Shown one piece after another: positions 17,973 to 27,209 of a DNA stretch of 64,000 bases. Numbering within the stretch: the first letter of the stretch is position 1; every line of letters starts with the position of its first letter. A model generated the notes under the pieces. That model ran no database searches. It worked only from the letters and a program-made list of their open reading frames with translations, and was not told where the DNA came from. Source of the stretch: Saccharothrix carnea. GTDB lineage: Bacteria > Actinomycetota > Actinomycetes > Mycobacteriales > Pseudonocardiaceae. Position numbers and translations under genes: made by a program. The DNA lies in NCBI RefSeq assembly GCF_003014735.1, contig NZ_PYAX01000003.1, forward strand, positions 620,001 through 684,000, read 5' to 3'.

Positions 17973-18098
17973 CCGCGAGAGTCCGACGTTCAGCGCGCGA
18001 GAGTCCGACGTTCACGGACCCTGAATTCAACGCTCAGCGTTGAACTCACCGCTCCTGGACGTACGACTCTCGAGGCGTGAGCGTTGGACTCTCGCGGT
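17973..18098. repeat. Dispersed 3'-end repeat island B, partly coding
   Basis: Units of the same family as island A lie between convergent genes: two CGAGAGTCCGACGTTCA copies, CTGAATTCAACGCTCA, GCGTTGAACTCAC, GGACGTACGACTCTCG, and TGAGCGTTGGACTCTCGCG. Unlike the other islands, about 50 bases (18049-18098) lie within a reading frame: they encode the last 16-17 residues of the OsmC-like protein, whose TGA stop is inside the island. Confidence 0.9.
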
Positions 18099-18492
18099 CG
18101 GGGAGGGACAGGGGGGTGGGAGGGGCGGCCTTCAAGGTGCGGGTGACGGTGCACAGCTGGTCGATCGCGCGCATGACGGCGGTCTCCAGGGCGGCGCGCT
18201 GGGCGTCGTCGAGCTGGGAGATGTCGTAGTCGAGGGTGACCGGGACGCTGGTCAGCGCGTGGCCGTCCGGTGAGCGCACGTCGTCCGCACGCGCCACCAC
18301 GTCACCGTCCACGCGCCGGGTGATCAGGGTCTCCGCCGTCACCACCGCGCAGCCCGCCGCCGCCGCGAGCAGCAGCTCGACCGGCGTGAACGCGCCCTCG
18401 GCCCCCTTGCGGCCGACGCGGACCGACGCGCCCCGGCCGTTCGTCGCCACGAAGTCGTGCTGACCCACCCGACGCACCTCGACGTTCGCCAC
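18046..18492 (-). CDS. OsmC-family protein with repeat-encoded C-terminus
   Basis: 148 residues from GTG 18492. The OsmC/Ohr fold is indicated by GAFTPVELLLAAAAGCAVVT (first redox Cys in the helix) and the second Cys in DQLCTVTRTL. Such proteins reduce organic hydroperoxides or store thiol modifications. The family fold should end near LKAAPPTPLSLP. The remaining DRESPTLTPRESYVQER is translated from dispersed repeat island B, an unusual tail. The gene follows the hemerythrin gene by 10 bases in the same operon. Confidence 0.88.
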   Translation of the reverse strand: MANVEVRRVGQHDFVATNGRGASVRVGRKGAEGAFTPVELLLAAAAGCAVVTAETLITRRVDGDVVARADDVRSPDGHALTSVPVTLDYDISQLDDAQRAALETAVMRAIDQLCTVTRTLKAAPPTPLSLPDRESPTLTPRESYVQER

Positions 18493-18502
18493 GTCATCGA
18501 CG

Positions 18503-19006
18503 TTAGTCGATCCGATCCTCCGTGGCTGCCGCGATCTTGCGGACGTAGTCGATGTCACCGCAGTCGTCGTCCAACCGGCTCTGCCGGATCTCCACGAACA
18601 GCTGCCCCAGCTCGGCGCGACGCTCCTCGGGCACCTCCTGCCGCGCGTCGTTGAGGATGGTCCGCTCCTCCTCGTCCACGTGGTGGTTGAGCGCCTGGAC
18701 CAGCTCCTCCAGCTTGCTCTCCCACTCGTCGGACTGCGTGTCCGAGACCTCCATCAACGCCAACAGCGCCTGGTGGCCTTCGGCGTGCTCCTCCGCGCCG
18801 TGGTCGACCTCGGCGTTGTCGACCTCCTTGTACCGCTTGAGCGCCGGGTACACCTTGGACTCCTCGGCCTCGGCGTGCGCGACGAGCAGCGCCGCCAGCT
18901 CGCTCAACGCCGTGGACCGGTCGGAGTTCCGGTCGCGCAACGTGCGGAACAGCTCCTCGAACCTTCGGTGGTCGGCCAGGATCAGCTCGACGACATCAGT
19001 TGCCAT
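18503..19006 (-). CDS. Hemerythrin HHE cation-binding domain protein
   Basis: 167 residues, with the HHE pattern of a four-helix di-iron bundle: LILADHRRFEELFRTLRD, LLVAHAEAEESKVYPAL, HAEGHQALLALM, and LNHHVDEEERTIL. The His and Glu ligands are in place. HHE proteins bind O2, NO or iron and respond to oxidative or nitrosative stress. It overlaps the metallo-hydrolase gene by 11 bases and precedes osmC, so three stress-type proteins share one operon. Confidence 0.92.
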   Translation of the reverse strand: MATDVVELILADHRRFEELFRTLRDRNSDRSTALSELAALLVAHAEAEESKVYPALKRYKEVDNAEVDHGAEEHAEGHQALLALMEVSDTQSDEWESKLEELVQALNHHVDEEERTILNDARQEVPEERRAELGQLFVEIRQSRLDDDCGDIDYVRKIAAATEDRID

Positions 19007-19808
19007 GGCCGCCGATTACCCGGACCTCCGTCTCGTCAACCGCGTACGTGTCACCCTGGTTCACCACGTCCACCGGCCCGTTGAACCGGCTGCGCGCCTC
19101 CGCCAGCACGGCGTCGCGATCGGTCCACGGCGCGATGTGGGTGAGCAGCAGCCGCCCGACACCGGCCTCCGCCGCCACCTGCCCCGCCTGCACGCCGGAC
19201 AGGTGCTTGCCGGCCGGCCGGTCGTCGGAGTGCGTCCACGTCGCCTCGGACAGCAGCACGTCCACGTCCCGGGCCAAGCCGCGTAACGCCTCGCACGGCC
19301 CCGTGTCGCCGGTGTAGGCCAAGGTCGCGGTCTTGGTGGCGATGCGGAACCCGTACGACTCGGTGGGGTGGTCGACCCGGACCGAGGTGATCTCGAACGG
19401 CCCGATGCGCGTCACCGCCTCGTCGGCGAGGGTGTGGAACTCGAACACGTCGCTCAGGTCGGTGGTGACCAGTTCGTCGGCCGTCTCCGCGTACGCGCGG
19501 GCGAACCGGTCGGCGGTCTCGGCGGGCCCGTGCACGGGCAGCCGGTGTTTCCGGGTGTCGTGCGGCGGGTGGGTGTGGTAGCGGCGGATGACGGCGAGCG
19601 TGGTGAAGTCGGCGCAGTGGTCCGGGTGCAGGTGGGAGAACAGCAGGGCGTCCAACGAGAACGCGTCGTGACGCGATTGCAGCGCGGCCAGGACTCCGCT
19701 GCCCAGTTCGATCGCGAGTCGGCAGCCATCCGCCTCGACGAGGTAGCCGGATGCGGGCCCGTGCGGTCCCGGCAGGCTGCCCGAGCAGCCGAGGATGGTC
19801 AACAGCAC
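18996..19808 (-). CDS. Metallo-beta-lactamase fold hydrolase, Rv1339-like (putative cAMP phosphodiesterase)
   Basis: 270 residues. The N-terminus MLLTILGCSGSLPGP and the metal motif FSHLHPDHCADF (HxHxDH) identify an RNase Z-like MBL protein. Further ligands are Asp in TGDTGPCE and His in LLLTHIAPW. Its position next to rph-rdgB and rhomboid corresponds to M. tuberculosis Rv1339, reported to be an atypical class II cAMP phosphodiesterase. Transfer of that activity is inference. A second paralogue is at 21672-22442. It is first gene of the MBL-hemerythrin-OsmC operon. Confidence 0.88.
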   Translation of the reverse strand: MLLTILGCSGSLPGPHGPASGYLVEADGCRLAIELGSGVLAALQSRHDAFSLDALLFSHLHPDHCADFTTLAVIRRYHTHPPHDTRKHRLPVHGPAETADRFARAYAETADELVTTDLSDVFEFHTLADEAVTRIGPFEITSVRVDHPTESYGFRIATKTATLAYTGDTGPCEALRGLARDVDVLLSEATWTHSDDRPAGKHLSGVQAGQVAAEAGVGRLLLTHIAPWTDRDAVLAEARSRFNGPVDVVNQGDTYAVDETEVRVIGGHGN

Positions 19809-19947
19809 CCGTGGAGCGTGCCAGGTCGGCCGTGGGCTTGGAAGGACGCTCTTTCCAACCCGGGCAGGAATTCACGCGAATCCGGCGAACGGCTCCACCG
19901 GACCAGGCCGGAGTCGAAGATCGTGACGGGCGGATCGGCGGTGACGC

Positions 19948-20622
19948 TCACGCGTCGAGCGTGGTCCGCGCGCTCTTCCTGGCATCCCGGGCGACGCCCC
20001 ACGCCGCCAGGACGCCACCGAGTGCGCCGAACAGGTGACCTTCCCAGGAGATGCCGGGCTGGCCGGGCAGCACGCCCCACAGCGCCGCGCCGTAGACCGC
20101 GAAGACGACCACGGCCAGCAGGATCTGCAGCGCGCTGCGCGCGAAGATGCCCCGCACCAGTAGGAACACCAGGAACCCGAACACCAGGCCGGACGCGCCG
20201 ATGTGGCTGCCGTAGGAGCCGAAGATCCACACGCCGAGCCCGCTGGTCAGCCAGATGACCGCGGTGACCTGGAAAAACTGCTTGATGCCCGCGGACGTGG
20301 CCAGGTAGGACAGCACGAGCAGCGGCACCGCGTTGCCGGTCAGGTGGGTCCAGTCGCCGTGCAGCAGCGGGAACCACAGGATGTTGTCCCACTGGCTGAA
20401 GTCACGCGGGATCACGCCGTCGTTGTCGAGCCTGCCGCCGAGCACGGTGTCGATCGCCTCGACCACGTAGAGCAGGCCGACGAAGGCCAGCACGACCACG
20501 GCCGACAGCACGGGCCTGGGCGGCACGACGCGCTTGGCCAACGGCTTGGGCTGCCTGGCCGGTTTCGGCGCGGCGACCACCGGCTCGGGCGTCGGCGGGG
20601 TGAAGGGGCCGGTGGGGTCCAC
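19948..20622 (-). CDS. Rhomboid intramembrane serine protease
   Basis: 224 residues with a Pro-rich cytoplasmic N-terminus and six hydrophobic segments. HLTGN at 93-97 matches the rhomboid HxxxN motif. The catalytic Ser144 is in GASGLVFG, and the partner His196 is in EGHLFGALGG. It cleaves membrane proteins within the bilayer; substrates are unknown. In M. tuberculosis (Rv1337) and many relatives murI lies between this gene and the MBL gene, but here only 139 bases separate them and murI is missing. Confidence 0.93.
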   Translation of the reverse strand: MDPTGPFTPPTPEPVVAAPKPARQPKPLAKRVVPPRPVLSAVVVLAFVGLLYVVEAIDTVLGGRLDNDGVIPRDFSQWDNILWFPLLHGDWTHLTGNAVPLLVLSYLATSAGIKQFFQVTAVIWLTSGLGVWIFGSYGSHIGASGLVFGFLVFLLVRGIFARSALQILLAVVVFAVYGAALWGVLPGQPGISWEGHLFGALGGVLAAWGVARDARKSARTTLDA

Positions 20623-20677
20623 GTCACCAGGTTACGCGCGGATCGGCCGCATCAGCGGCGAGTTCCGCGGGTTCCGG

Positions 20678-20775
20678 GGTGCCCGGTGGCGGGTTGCGGT
20701 GCCCGGTGGCGGCTTTGCGGGCGCCCGGTGCCCGGTGGCGGGATTGCGGGCGCCCGGTGCCCGGTGGCGGGTTGC
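20678..20775. repeat. GC-rich minisatellite, four copies
   Basis: Four direct copies of GGTGCCCGGTGGCGG(G/C)(A/T)TTGC begin at 20678, 20698, 20727 and 20756. The last three are spaced 29 bases apart because of a GGGCGCCC spacer. The array lies between the divergent rhomboid and SMP-30 genes and ends 45 bases before the latter start. It looks like slippage-generated sequence with possible promoter effects. Confidence 0.85.
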
Positions 20776-20820
20776 GGCGTCTTCGGGTTGGTGGCGGGGC
20801 CGTGACCGTAGGCTGTGCCG

Positions 20821-21666
20821 GTGTCGATCGAAGTGGCGGTGCGGGCCGAAGCGGAACTGGGTGAGGCCCCCACGTGGGACCACGCCAGCGGAACGCTGCT
20901 CTGGGTGGACGTCCTCGGCAACGAGGTGCACCGCTACAACCCGACCCGGGACGACGACGCCGTCCTCGAAGTGCCGCAGCACGTCGGCGCGGCCAAGCCC
21001 CGCTCGCGCGGCGGGCTGGTGCTGAACCTGCGCGACGGCGTGGCCCTTGTCGACCGGGACGGGGTCAAGACGTGGCTCGTCTACTGGGCGCGTGACGGCG
21101 TGCGGGGCAACGACGCCGCGGTCGACCCGGCGGGACGGCTGTGGGCGGGCACGATGCGCTACGACGAGGACCCGGGCGGCTGGCTGGCGCGCGTGGAGCC
21201 CAACGGTGACGCGAAGGTCGTGTTGGACGAGGTGAGCGTCAGCAACGGCATCGGCTGGAGCCCCGACGCCACGCTCATGTACTACGTCGACTCGGCGGAA
21301 CGGCGGATCGACGTGCTCGACTACGACCGCGAGACGGGTCAGGCGACGAACCGCCGTCCGCTGGTCGAGGTGCCGCGCGGACTGCCGGACGGCCTCACCG
21401 TGGACGCGTCCGGCGCGATCTGGGTCGCGCTGTGGGGCGGGGCGGCGCTGCACCGCTACACGCCGGACGGCGTGCTGGACCGGGAGGTGGAGCTGCCGGT
21501 GGGCCAGCCCACGGCGTGCTGCTTCGGCGGCCCGGACTTCACCGACCTGTACGTGACCACCGCCCGGGTCGGGTTGAGCGACGACGCGTTGAGCGAGTTG
21601 GCCGGTTCGCTCCTGGTGCTCCCGGGCGTGGGTGAAGGCCTGCCGTCCGCCGCGTTCGCGGGCTGA
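20821..21666 (+). CDS. SMP-30/gluconolactonase/LRE family protein
   Basis: 281 residues from GTG 20821. The metal-ligand Glu of the SMP-30 beta-propeller is in ELGEAPTWD, and later ligands are in VSNGIGWSPD and GLPDGLTVDASG. The order and length are standard. Enzymes of this family hydrolyse sugar lactones with a divalent metal. It could start two codons upstream at GTG 20815. It is convergent with the second MBL gene, with a gap of five bases. It is inserted, with the neighbouring MBL and esterase genes, into an otherwise conserved block. Confidence 0.92.
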   Translation: MSIEVAVRAEAELGEAPTWDHASGTLLWVDVLGNEVHRYNPTRDDDAVLEVPQHVGAAKPRSRGGLVLNLRDGVALVDRDGVKTWLVYWARDGVRGNDAAVDPAGRLWAGTMRYDEDPGGWLARVEPNGDAKVVLDEVSVSNGIGWSPDATLMYYVDSAERRIDVLDYDRETGQATNRRPLVEVPRGLPDGLTVDASGAIWVALWGGAALHRYTPDGVLDREVELPVGQPTACCFGGPDFTDLYVTTARVGLSDDALSELAGSLLVLPGVGEGLPSAAFAG

Positions 21667-21671
21667 CCGGG

Positions 21672-22442
21672 CTAGATCGTGTAGGTGGCGCCCGGGGTGG
21701 CGAGGGTGACCGGGCCCGGGAACGCCTCGGTCGCGTCACGCAGGACGCCGTCGCGGTCCGACCACGGCAGCACGTGGGTCAGGACCAGCCGGCCGACGCC
21801 CGCGGACGTGGCCACCTCGCCCGCTTCCCGGCCGCTCATGTGCAGGTAGTTCGCCCGACCCGCCTGCTCCCGCCACGCCGAGTCGGCCAGCAGGAGGTCG
21901 GCGCCCGCGGCCAGGCGCACCAGCTCGGGGCACGGCACCGTGTCGCCGGAGAACACCAGCGACACTCCCCCGTACGAGATGCGGAACCCGTAGGCCTCGC
22001 AGATGTGCCGCATGGCGGCCACTTCGACCTCCACCGGGCCAACGGCGTACCGACCGGACGCGAGCGGCACGAAGTCGAACGTCTCGGTCAGGTCCGTGCG
22101 CGCCAGGTCGGCACGGCTCGCCGCGTGCGCGTTGGCCAGGCGGGTCGGCGCGTGCGCCGGCGCGAACACCGGCAACCGGCGTTCGGTGACGTCGTAGGGC
22201 GGCTCGGGGTGCTCGCGCCGGTAGACGGTGAGCGAGCTGAAGTCCGCGCAGTGGTCCAGGTGCAGGTGCGACAGCAGCACGGCGTCGAGGTCGAACGGGT
22301 CGCAGAGCCGCGTGAGCGGGCCGAACACACCGCTGCCCAGCTCCAGCACGATCCGCACGCCGCCCGCCTCCACCAGGTACCCGGAGGTGGGCAGATCAGG
22401 CCCCGGCGCGCTGCCCGAACACCCGAGCACCGTCAATTGCAT
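21672..22442 (-). CDS. Second Rv1339-like metallo-beta-lactamase fold hydrolase
   Basis: 256 residues, clearly paralogous to the protein at 18996-19808: MQLTVLGCSGSAPGP at the N-terminus, LSHLHLDHCADF, FSGDTVPCPE, and LVLTHVLPWSDRDGVL. All visible metal ligands are kept. The two genes are 1.9 kb apart on the same strand, separated by rhomboid and SMP-30, so they may result from a local duplication. Whether both cleave the same nucleotide is not known. Confidence 0.87.
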   Translation of the reverse strand: MQLTVLGCSGSAPGPDLPTSGYLVEAGGVRIVLELGSGVFGPLTRLCDPFDLDAVLLSHLHLDHCADFSSLTVYRREHPEPPYDVTERRLPVFAPAHAPTRLANAHAASRADLARTDLTETFDFVPLASGRYAVGPVEVEVAAMRHICEAYGFRISYGGVSLVFSGDTVPCPELVRLAAGADLLLADSAWREQAGRANYLHMSGREAGEVATSAGVGRLVLTHVLPWSDRDGVLRDATEAFPGPVTLATPGATYTI

Positions 22443-22754
22443 GGGTCGAACGATAGCAGCCGAGCGGATCGCAAAAATGCGGGAACACCGTCCGTGCGCA
22501 CCATTGAATTAGGCCGCGACACCGGTTCACTCGAATGCATCAACCGAGGTCGGAAGCCTGTCGGTGGCTGCGGGTTGCCGAAGCCGGAGCGGTAACGCGG
22601 CAATTACCGCCGATACCGCGCAACGAACCACCGGCCCATAGCCGCAGCTCATCGCCCCATTTGAGACTCGCAACATTCACGAAACCCATTGTCGGCGACC
22701 GCTCCGCGACAGATAGTGACGACGACTCTCGCCGTGATCCTCAAGGAGGAGGGA
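22443..22754. other. 312-base divergent intergenic region
   Basis: No gene is seen here. It is less GC-rich than its surroundings, with runs such as GCAAAAATGCGG and CCATTGAATTAGG. It must hold promoters for the MBL gene (leftward) and the secreted esterase (rightward). The only specific signal I can offer is the promoter-like pair listed at 22689-22717. No CebR-like palindrome (TGGGAGCGCTCCCA) was found. Confidence 0.6.
22689..22717 (+). promoter_or_regulatory. Candidate promoter of the CBM2 esterase
   Basis: TTGTCG (22689-22694) and GATAGT (22712-22717) are separated by 17 bases, close to the principal sigma-factor pattern of actinomycetes (TTGACN, TANNNT). A start site would fall near 22724, about 30 bases before the ATG. 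It rests on pattern only. Confidence 0.4.
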
Positions 22755-24098
22755 ATGGTCTTGAGACAAGAACCCGCGCCCCGGCCGCACCGACGACCCC
22801 GGACGGGTGGTGGCCCCGTGAAGGTCCTCGGCGCGATGGTGACCTCCCTGGCCGCCGCGGCGGCCTTCGTGCTGGCGTTCGTGGTCACACCCCAGGCCTC
22901 GGCCGCCACGCTCACCGAGGTCACGAACTTCGGCACCAACCCCAGCAACCTGCGCATGCACCTGTACGTGCCGGACCGCACCCAGCCCAATCCCGGCGTG
23001 CTGCTGGCGATCCACTACTGCACCGGTACCGGCCCGAACTACTACTCCGGCACGGAGTTCGCCCGGCTGGCCGACCAGTACGGGTTCATCGTGATCTACC
23101 CGTCGGCGACCCGCAGCGGCCAGTGCTTCGACGTGTCGAGCCCGCAGGCGCTGCGGCGTGACGGCGGCAGCGACCCGGTCGGCCTGGTCTCGATGGTCCG
23201 GTACGTGCTCCAGCGCTACAACGGCGACTACAGCAAGGTGTTCGTCACGGGCACCTCGTCGGGCGCGATGACCACCAACGTCATGCTGGCCAACTACCCG
23301 GACGTGTTCGCCGCGGGTGCGGCCTTCGCGGGCGTGCCCGCGAGCTGCTTCGCCACCACGGACGGCTCGTCGTGGAACAGCGCGTGCGCCAACGGCCAGG
23401 TGAACAAGACCCCGCAGGAGTGGGGCAACCTGGTGCGCGGCGCCTACCCCGGCTACAACGGGGCACGGCCACGGGTGCAGTTGTGGCACGGCACGAACGA
23501 CGACACGCTGCGCTACCCGAACTTCACCGAAGAGATCGAGCAGTGGACCAACGTCCACGGCCTGTCCACGACGCCGACCTCGACCGACTACCCGCAGTCG
23601 AGCTGGACGCGCACGCGTTACGGCGACAAGGTCGAGGCGATCTCCATCCAGGGCGGTTCGCACAACGTCCTGGTCTCCGGCATGGCGTTGCGCGCCATCC
23701 AGTTCTTCGGACTGGACCGGACCGGCCCGACGACCACCGACCTGACCAACTCGACCACCACGACCGTGCCCGACCCGACCGGCGCGTGCCGGGTGGCCTA
23801 CGCGGTCAGCTCGTGGAACACCGGCCTGACCGCGAGCATCTCCGTCACCAACACCGGCACCAGCCCGGTGAACGGGTGGCAGCTCGCGTTCACCCTGCCC
23901 TCCGGGCAGACCATCACCAGCGGGTGGAGCGCGACTTACTCACCCACCAGCGGCGCGGTGACGGCGCGCAACGTCTCCTACAACGGGACGCTCAACCCCG
24001 GCGCCTCGACCGGTATCGGGTTCCAGGCCAGTCACACCGGCAACACCGGTAAGCCGACCTCGTTCACGCTCAACGGGGCCGCCTGCACGGTCGCCTGA
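22755..24098 (+). CDS. Secreted CE1-type esterase (acetylxylan or feruloyl esterase/PHB depolymerase fold) with CBM2
   Basis: 447 residues. A long basic leader and signal helix (VLGAMVTSLAAAAAFVLAF, ASA-A cleavage near 50) precede an alpha/beta-hydrolase of the PHB-depolymerase/CE1 family. Its nucleophile Ser168 is in GTSSG, with Asp/His near LWHGTNDDTLRY and GGSHNVLVSG. A Thr-rich linker leads to a C-terminal CBM2 (about 345-447: CRVAYAVSSWNTGLTAS to NGAACTVA with bracketing Cys and conserved Trp). It probably deacetylates xylan while bound to cellulose. ATG 22755 has AAGGAGGAGG upstream; GTG 22818 is an alternative. Confidence 0.9.
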   Translation: MVLRQEPAPRPHRRPRTGGGPVKVLGAMVTSLAAAAAFVLAFVVTPQASAATLTEVTNFGTNPSNLRMHLYVPDRTQPNPGVLLAIHYCTGTGPNYYSGTEFARLADQYGFIVIYPSATRSGQCFDVSSPQALRRDGGSDPVGLVSMVRYVLQRYNGDYSKVFVTGTSSGAMTTNVMLANYPDVFAAGAAFAGVPASCFATTDGSSWNSACANGQVNKTPQEWGNLVRGAYPGYNGARPRVQLWHGTNDDTLRYPNFTEEIEQWTNVHGLSTTPTSTDYPQSSWTRTRYGDKVEAISIQGGSHNVLVSGMALRAIQFFGLDRTGPTTTDLTNSTTTTVPDPTGACRVAYAVSSWNTGLTASISVTNTGTSPVNGWQLAFTLPSGQTITSGWSATYSPTSGAVTARNVSYNGTLNPGASTGIGFQASHTGNTGKPTSFTLNGAACTVA

Positions 24099-24108
24099 CA
24101 TGTGAAAA

Positions 24109-24137
24109 GGGGGTCCCGCACCAGGTGCGGGACCCCC
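24109..24137. terminator. Strong bidirectional terminator between the esterase and cysM
   Basis: GGGGGTCCCGCACC (24109-24122) pairs perfectly with GGTGCGGGACCCCC (24124-24137). The stem is flanked by AAAA on the left and TT on the right, giving a U tract for the leftward cysM transcript. It lies between the two convergent stop codons. Confidence 0.9.
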
Positions 24138-24153
24138 TTCGCGTGCCTCGTGC

Positions 24154-25399
<1,246 letters not shown>

Positions 25400-25473
25400 G
25401 CTGGTACCTCCGAGGAGCCGGGTTTGGTGAAGAGGTGGTGCCACGAGTGGTGCGCGGGCGCACCTGGAGGGGC

Positions 25474-25929
25474 TCAGGGACAGTCGGGGGTGTCGTCGGC
25501 GCCGGTGTGGGCGAACATGTACGACTCCACGACCTCGACCGGCTCTTCGGTCACCACGCCGTCCACGATCCGGTAGGAGCGCAGCTCGTGCTGCTCCGGG
25601 TCCCGGGTGGAGATGAGCACGTAGTGCGCCTGGGGTTCGCTCGCGTAGGAGATGTCCGTGCGGGAGGGGTAGGCCTCCGTCGCCGTGTGCGAGTGGTAGA
25701 CGACGATCGTCTCCTCGTCGTTCGCGCTCATCTCGCGGTGGACGCGCAGCTGCTCCATCGAGTCGAAGCGGTAGAACGTGGGCGAGCGCTCGGCGTTGTC
25801 CATCGCGACGAACCGCTCGGGGCGGTCTGAGCCCTCCGGGCCCGCGATGATCCCGCATGCCTCGTCCGGGTGGTCACGACGGGCATGGGCCACCATCGCG
25901 TCCACGAGGTCACGGCGAATCACCAGCAC
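25474..25929 (-). CDS. mec: Mec, JAMM-type metalloprotease that releases cysteine from CysO
   Basis: 151 residues. The JAMM zinc site is complete: Glu23 in DEACG, then His80-x-His82 and Asp93 in YHSHTATEAYPSRTD. In the known pathway Mec clips the C-terminal cysteine that CysM adds to CysO. The start codon is GTG 25929; a second GTG two codons later is also possible. It is upstream of cysO by 74 bases in the same direction. Confidence 0.95.
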   Translation of the reverse strand: MLVIRRDLVDAMVAHARRDHPDEACGIIAGPEGSDRPERFVAMDNAERSPTFYRFDSMEQLRVHREMSANDEETIVVYHSHTATEAYPSRTDISYASEPQAHYVLISTRDPEQHELRSYRIVDGVVTEEPVEVVESYMFAHTGADDTPDCP

Positions 25930-25980
25930 CCCTCCATCCTACGTGGTGGGGGAAGGTGTCCCGCCGTGTGAGAACCCGCA

Positions 25981-26505
25981 CTACACCGGTTCGCGGACGC
26001 CTTTCGGCGGTCGCGGGTCGGCCGTGCGGACGCCCAGCAGGCCGCCCGCGCCGAGGGCCGTGAGCCCGAGGGCCGAGACGGCCCTGGCCACGACGCCGAA
26101 CCCGTGACCGCGCAGGCGGAACGACGTGAGGTAGCACACGTTCGCGGCGGCGAGGGCGGCCAGTTGCACGAACGCCGTGCGCCGCTGCCCCTCGTCCAAG
26201 GTGCCGTACTCGGCCAGTTCGGTGGCCAGCGCGGCCGGTGCGACGGCCAGCCCGGCGCCGATCATCGTCCGGGCCGCCTTCGCGCTGCCCGGCATCAGGT
26301 CCAACGCCGCCGAGGCCGCGTACAGCCCTATGGGCAGCGCCACGACCGCCGGGTGCACCGGCCGGCCGAGCGCGCGTGCGCGCAGCAGATCCGTCACCTC
26401 ACGCCGCCGCAACGCCGCGGGCACCGCCTCCGCCAACGCCCCGGCCGCCTTGTCCACCGCCGGACTGGTCCGCACCCACCTGAACACCCTCTGCACACCC
26501 GACAT
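25981..26505 (-). CDS. DUF2231-like membrane protein
   Basis: 174 residues. LGRPVHPAVVALPIGLYAASA is a DUF2231-type segment (PxHPxxVxxP), preceded by about 45 residues of charged helix (VFRWVRTSPAVDKAAG to LLRARALG). Four hydrophobic stretches follow. Function unknown. It lies downstream of repeat island C, after the P1-like gene. It is distantly similar to the protein at 17449-17967. Confidence 0.8.
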   Translation of the reverse strand: MSGVQRVFRWVRTSPAVDKAAGALAEAVPAALRRREVTDLLRARALGRPVHPAVVALPIGLYAASAALDLMPGSAKAARTMIGAGLAVAPAALATELAEYGTLDEGQRRTAFVQLAALAAANVCYLTSFRLRGHGFGVVARAVSALGLTALGAGGLLGVRTADPRPPKGVREPV

Positions 26506-26524
26506 GTCCCTCGGGTACCCGAAA

Positions 26525-26652
26525 CCCGAGCGTTGAATTCGGGTGTTCTGAACATACGACTCTCGCGCCCTGAACGTTGGACTCTCGCGAGAGTCCTACG
26601 TTCGCGGCGCGAGAGTCCAACGTTCGGAACGCGTGAGTTGAACGCTCAGGAC
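26525..26652. repeat. Dispersed 3'-end repeat island C
   Basis: Units include GAGCGTTGAATTCGGG, CTGAACATACGACTCTCGCG, CTGAACGTTGGACTCTCGCG, then inverted CGAGAGTCCTACGTTCG and CGAGAGTCCAACGTTCGG, and TGAGTTGAACGCTCAG. A hairpin forms at 26571-26603. The final unit overlaps the stop TGA (26646-26648) of the P1-like gene. This is one of two islands between genes of the same direction. Confidence 0.9.
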
Positions 26653-27209
26653 GCGTGGACGGCGTGGTGGAGGGCGGTGGTGGCGGTGGTGCAGAGGTCG
26701 TTGAGGGGGGTGGTGGTGGGGTTGCCGGTGGCGACGGCGAAGACGGTGGCGGGGACGGTCACGCCGGCTCGGGCGAAGGCGTCGTGGGCCGACATCGCGA
26801 CCCTTCGGCATTCCGCCGGGTCCAGGTCGGCGTCGACGACCACCAGGCCGACCGCGGTCTCGCCGATGAGGGCGAAAGCGGAGGTGTCGAGGGGGACGGC
26901 GGAGGTGCAGACGGCGTAGCCGTCGATGTCGGGCAGGCCGGGAGGTGCGGCGGCGGGCACGATGGGGACCACTTCGTGCGGCTGCCGACCGACGCGGAAC
27001 CCGTGGCCGCGTTCGGCCAGCCAGCGCACCACGCCGTCCACGGTGGCGGGACCGCCCAGGACCACGGCGTGCACCCGGCGCACCAGCGTCGACGGGTCGA
27101 GCAGGTCCAGCTCACGCGTGCCGACCGGGGCACCGCGGACGTCGACCCCGGCCACCGCGCCGGCGGGCGTCAGCAGCACCGCCGCCCCCGGCGCACGCCC
27201 GACCAGCAT
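26646..27209 (-). CDS. Shortened P1-family (DmpA/NylC-like) hydrolase, probably internally deleted
   Basis: 187 residues, whereas P1 (S58) peptidases have about 330-390. The first part matches (AVLLTPAGAVAGVDVRGAP, GTRELDLLDPSTLVRRVHAV, PHEVVPIVPAA), and the end matches (VDADLDPAECRRVAMSAHDA, TVFAVATGNP). The region between, which carries the GAGTG..GG loop before the autocleavage site, is missing. The position corresponds to Rv1333. At the cleavage site an Asn-Thr would be expected; GETAVGL stands there. It is likely inactive or altered. The ATG overlaps the DUF2017 stop by one base (TGATG). Confidence 0.75.
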   Translation of the reverse strand: MLVGRAPGAAVLLTPAGAVAGVDVRGAPVGTRELDLLDPSTLVRRVHAVVLGGPATVDGVVRWLAERGHGFRVGRQPHEVVPIVPAAAPPGLPDIDGYAVCTSAVPLDTSAFALIGETAVGLVVVDADLDPAECRRVAMSAHDAFARAGVTVPATVFAVATGNPTTTPLNDLCTTATTALHHAVHAS

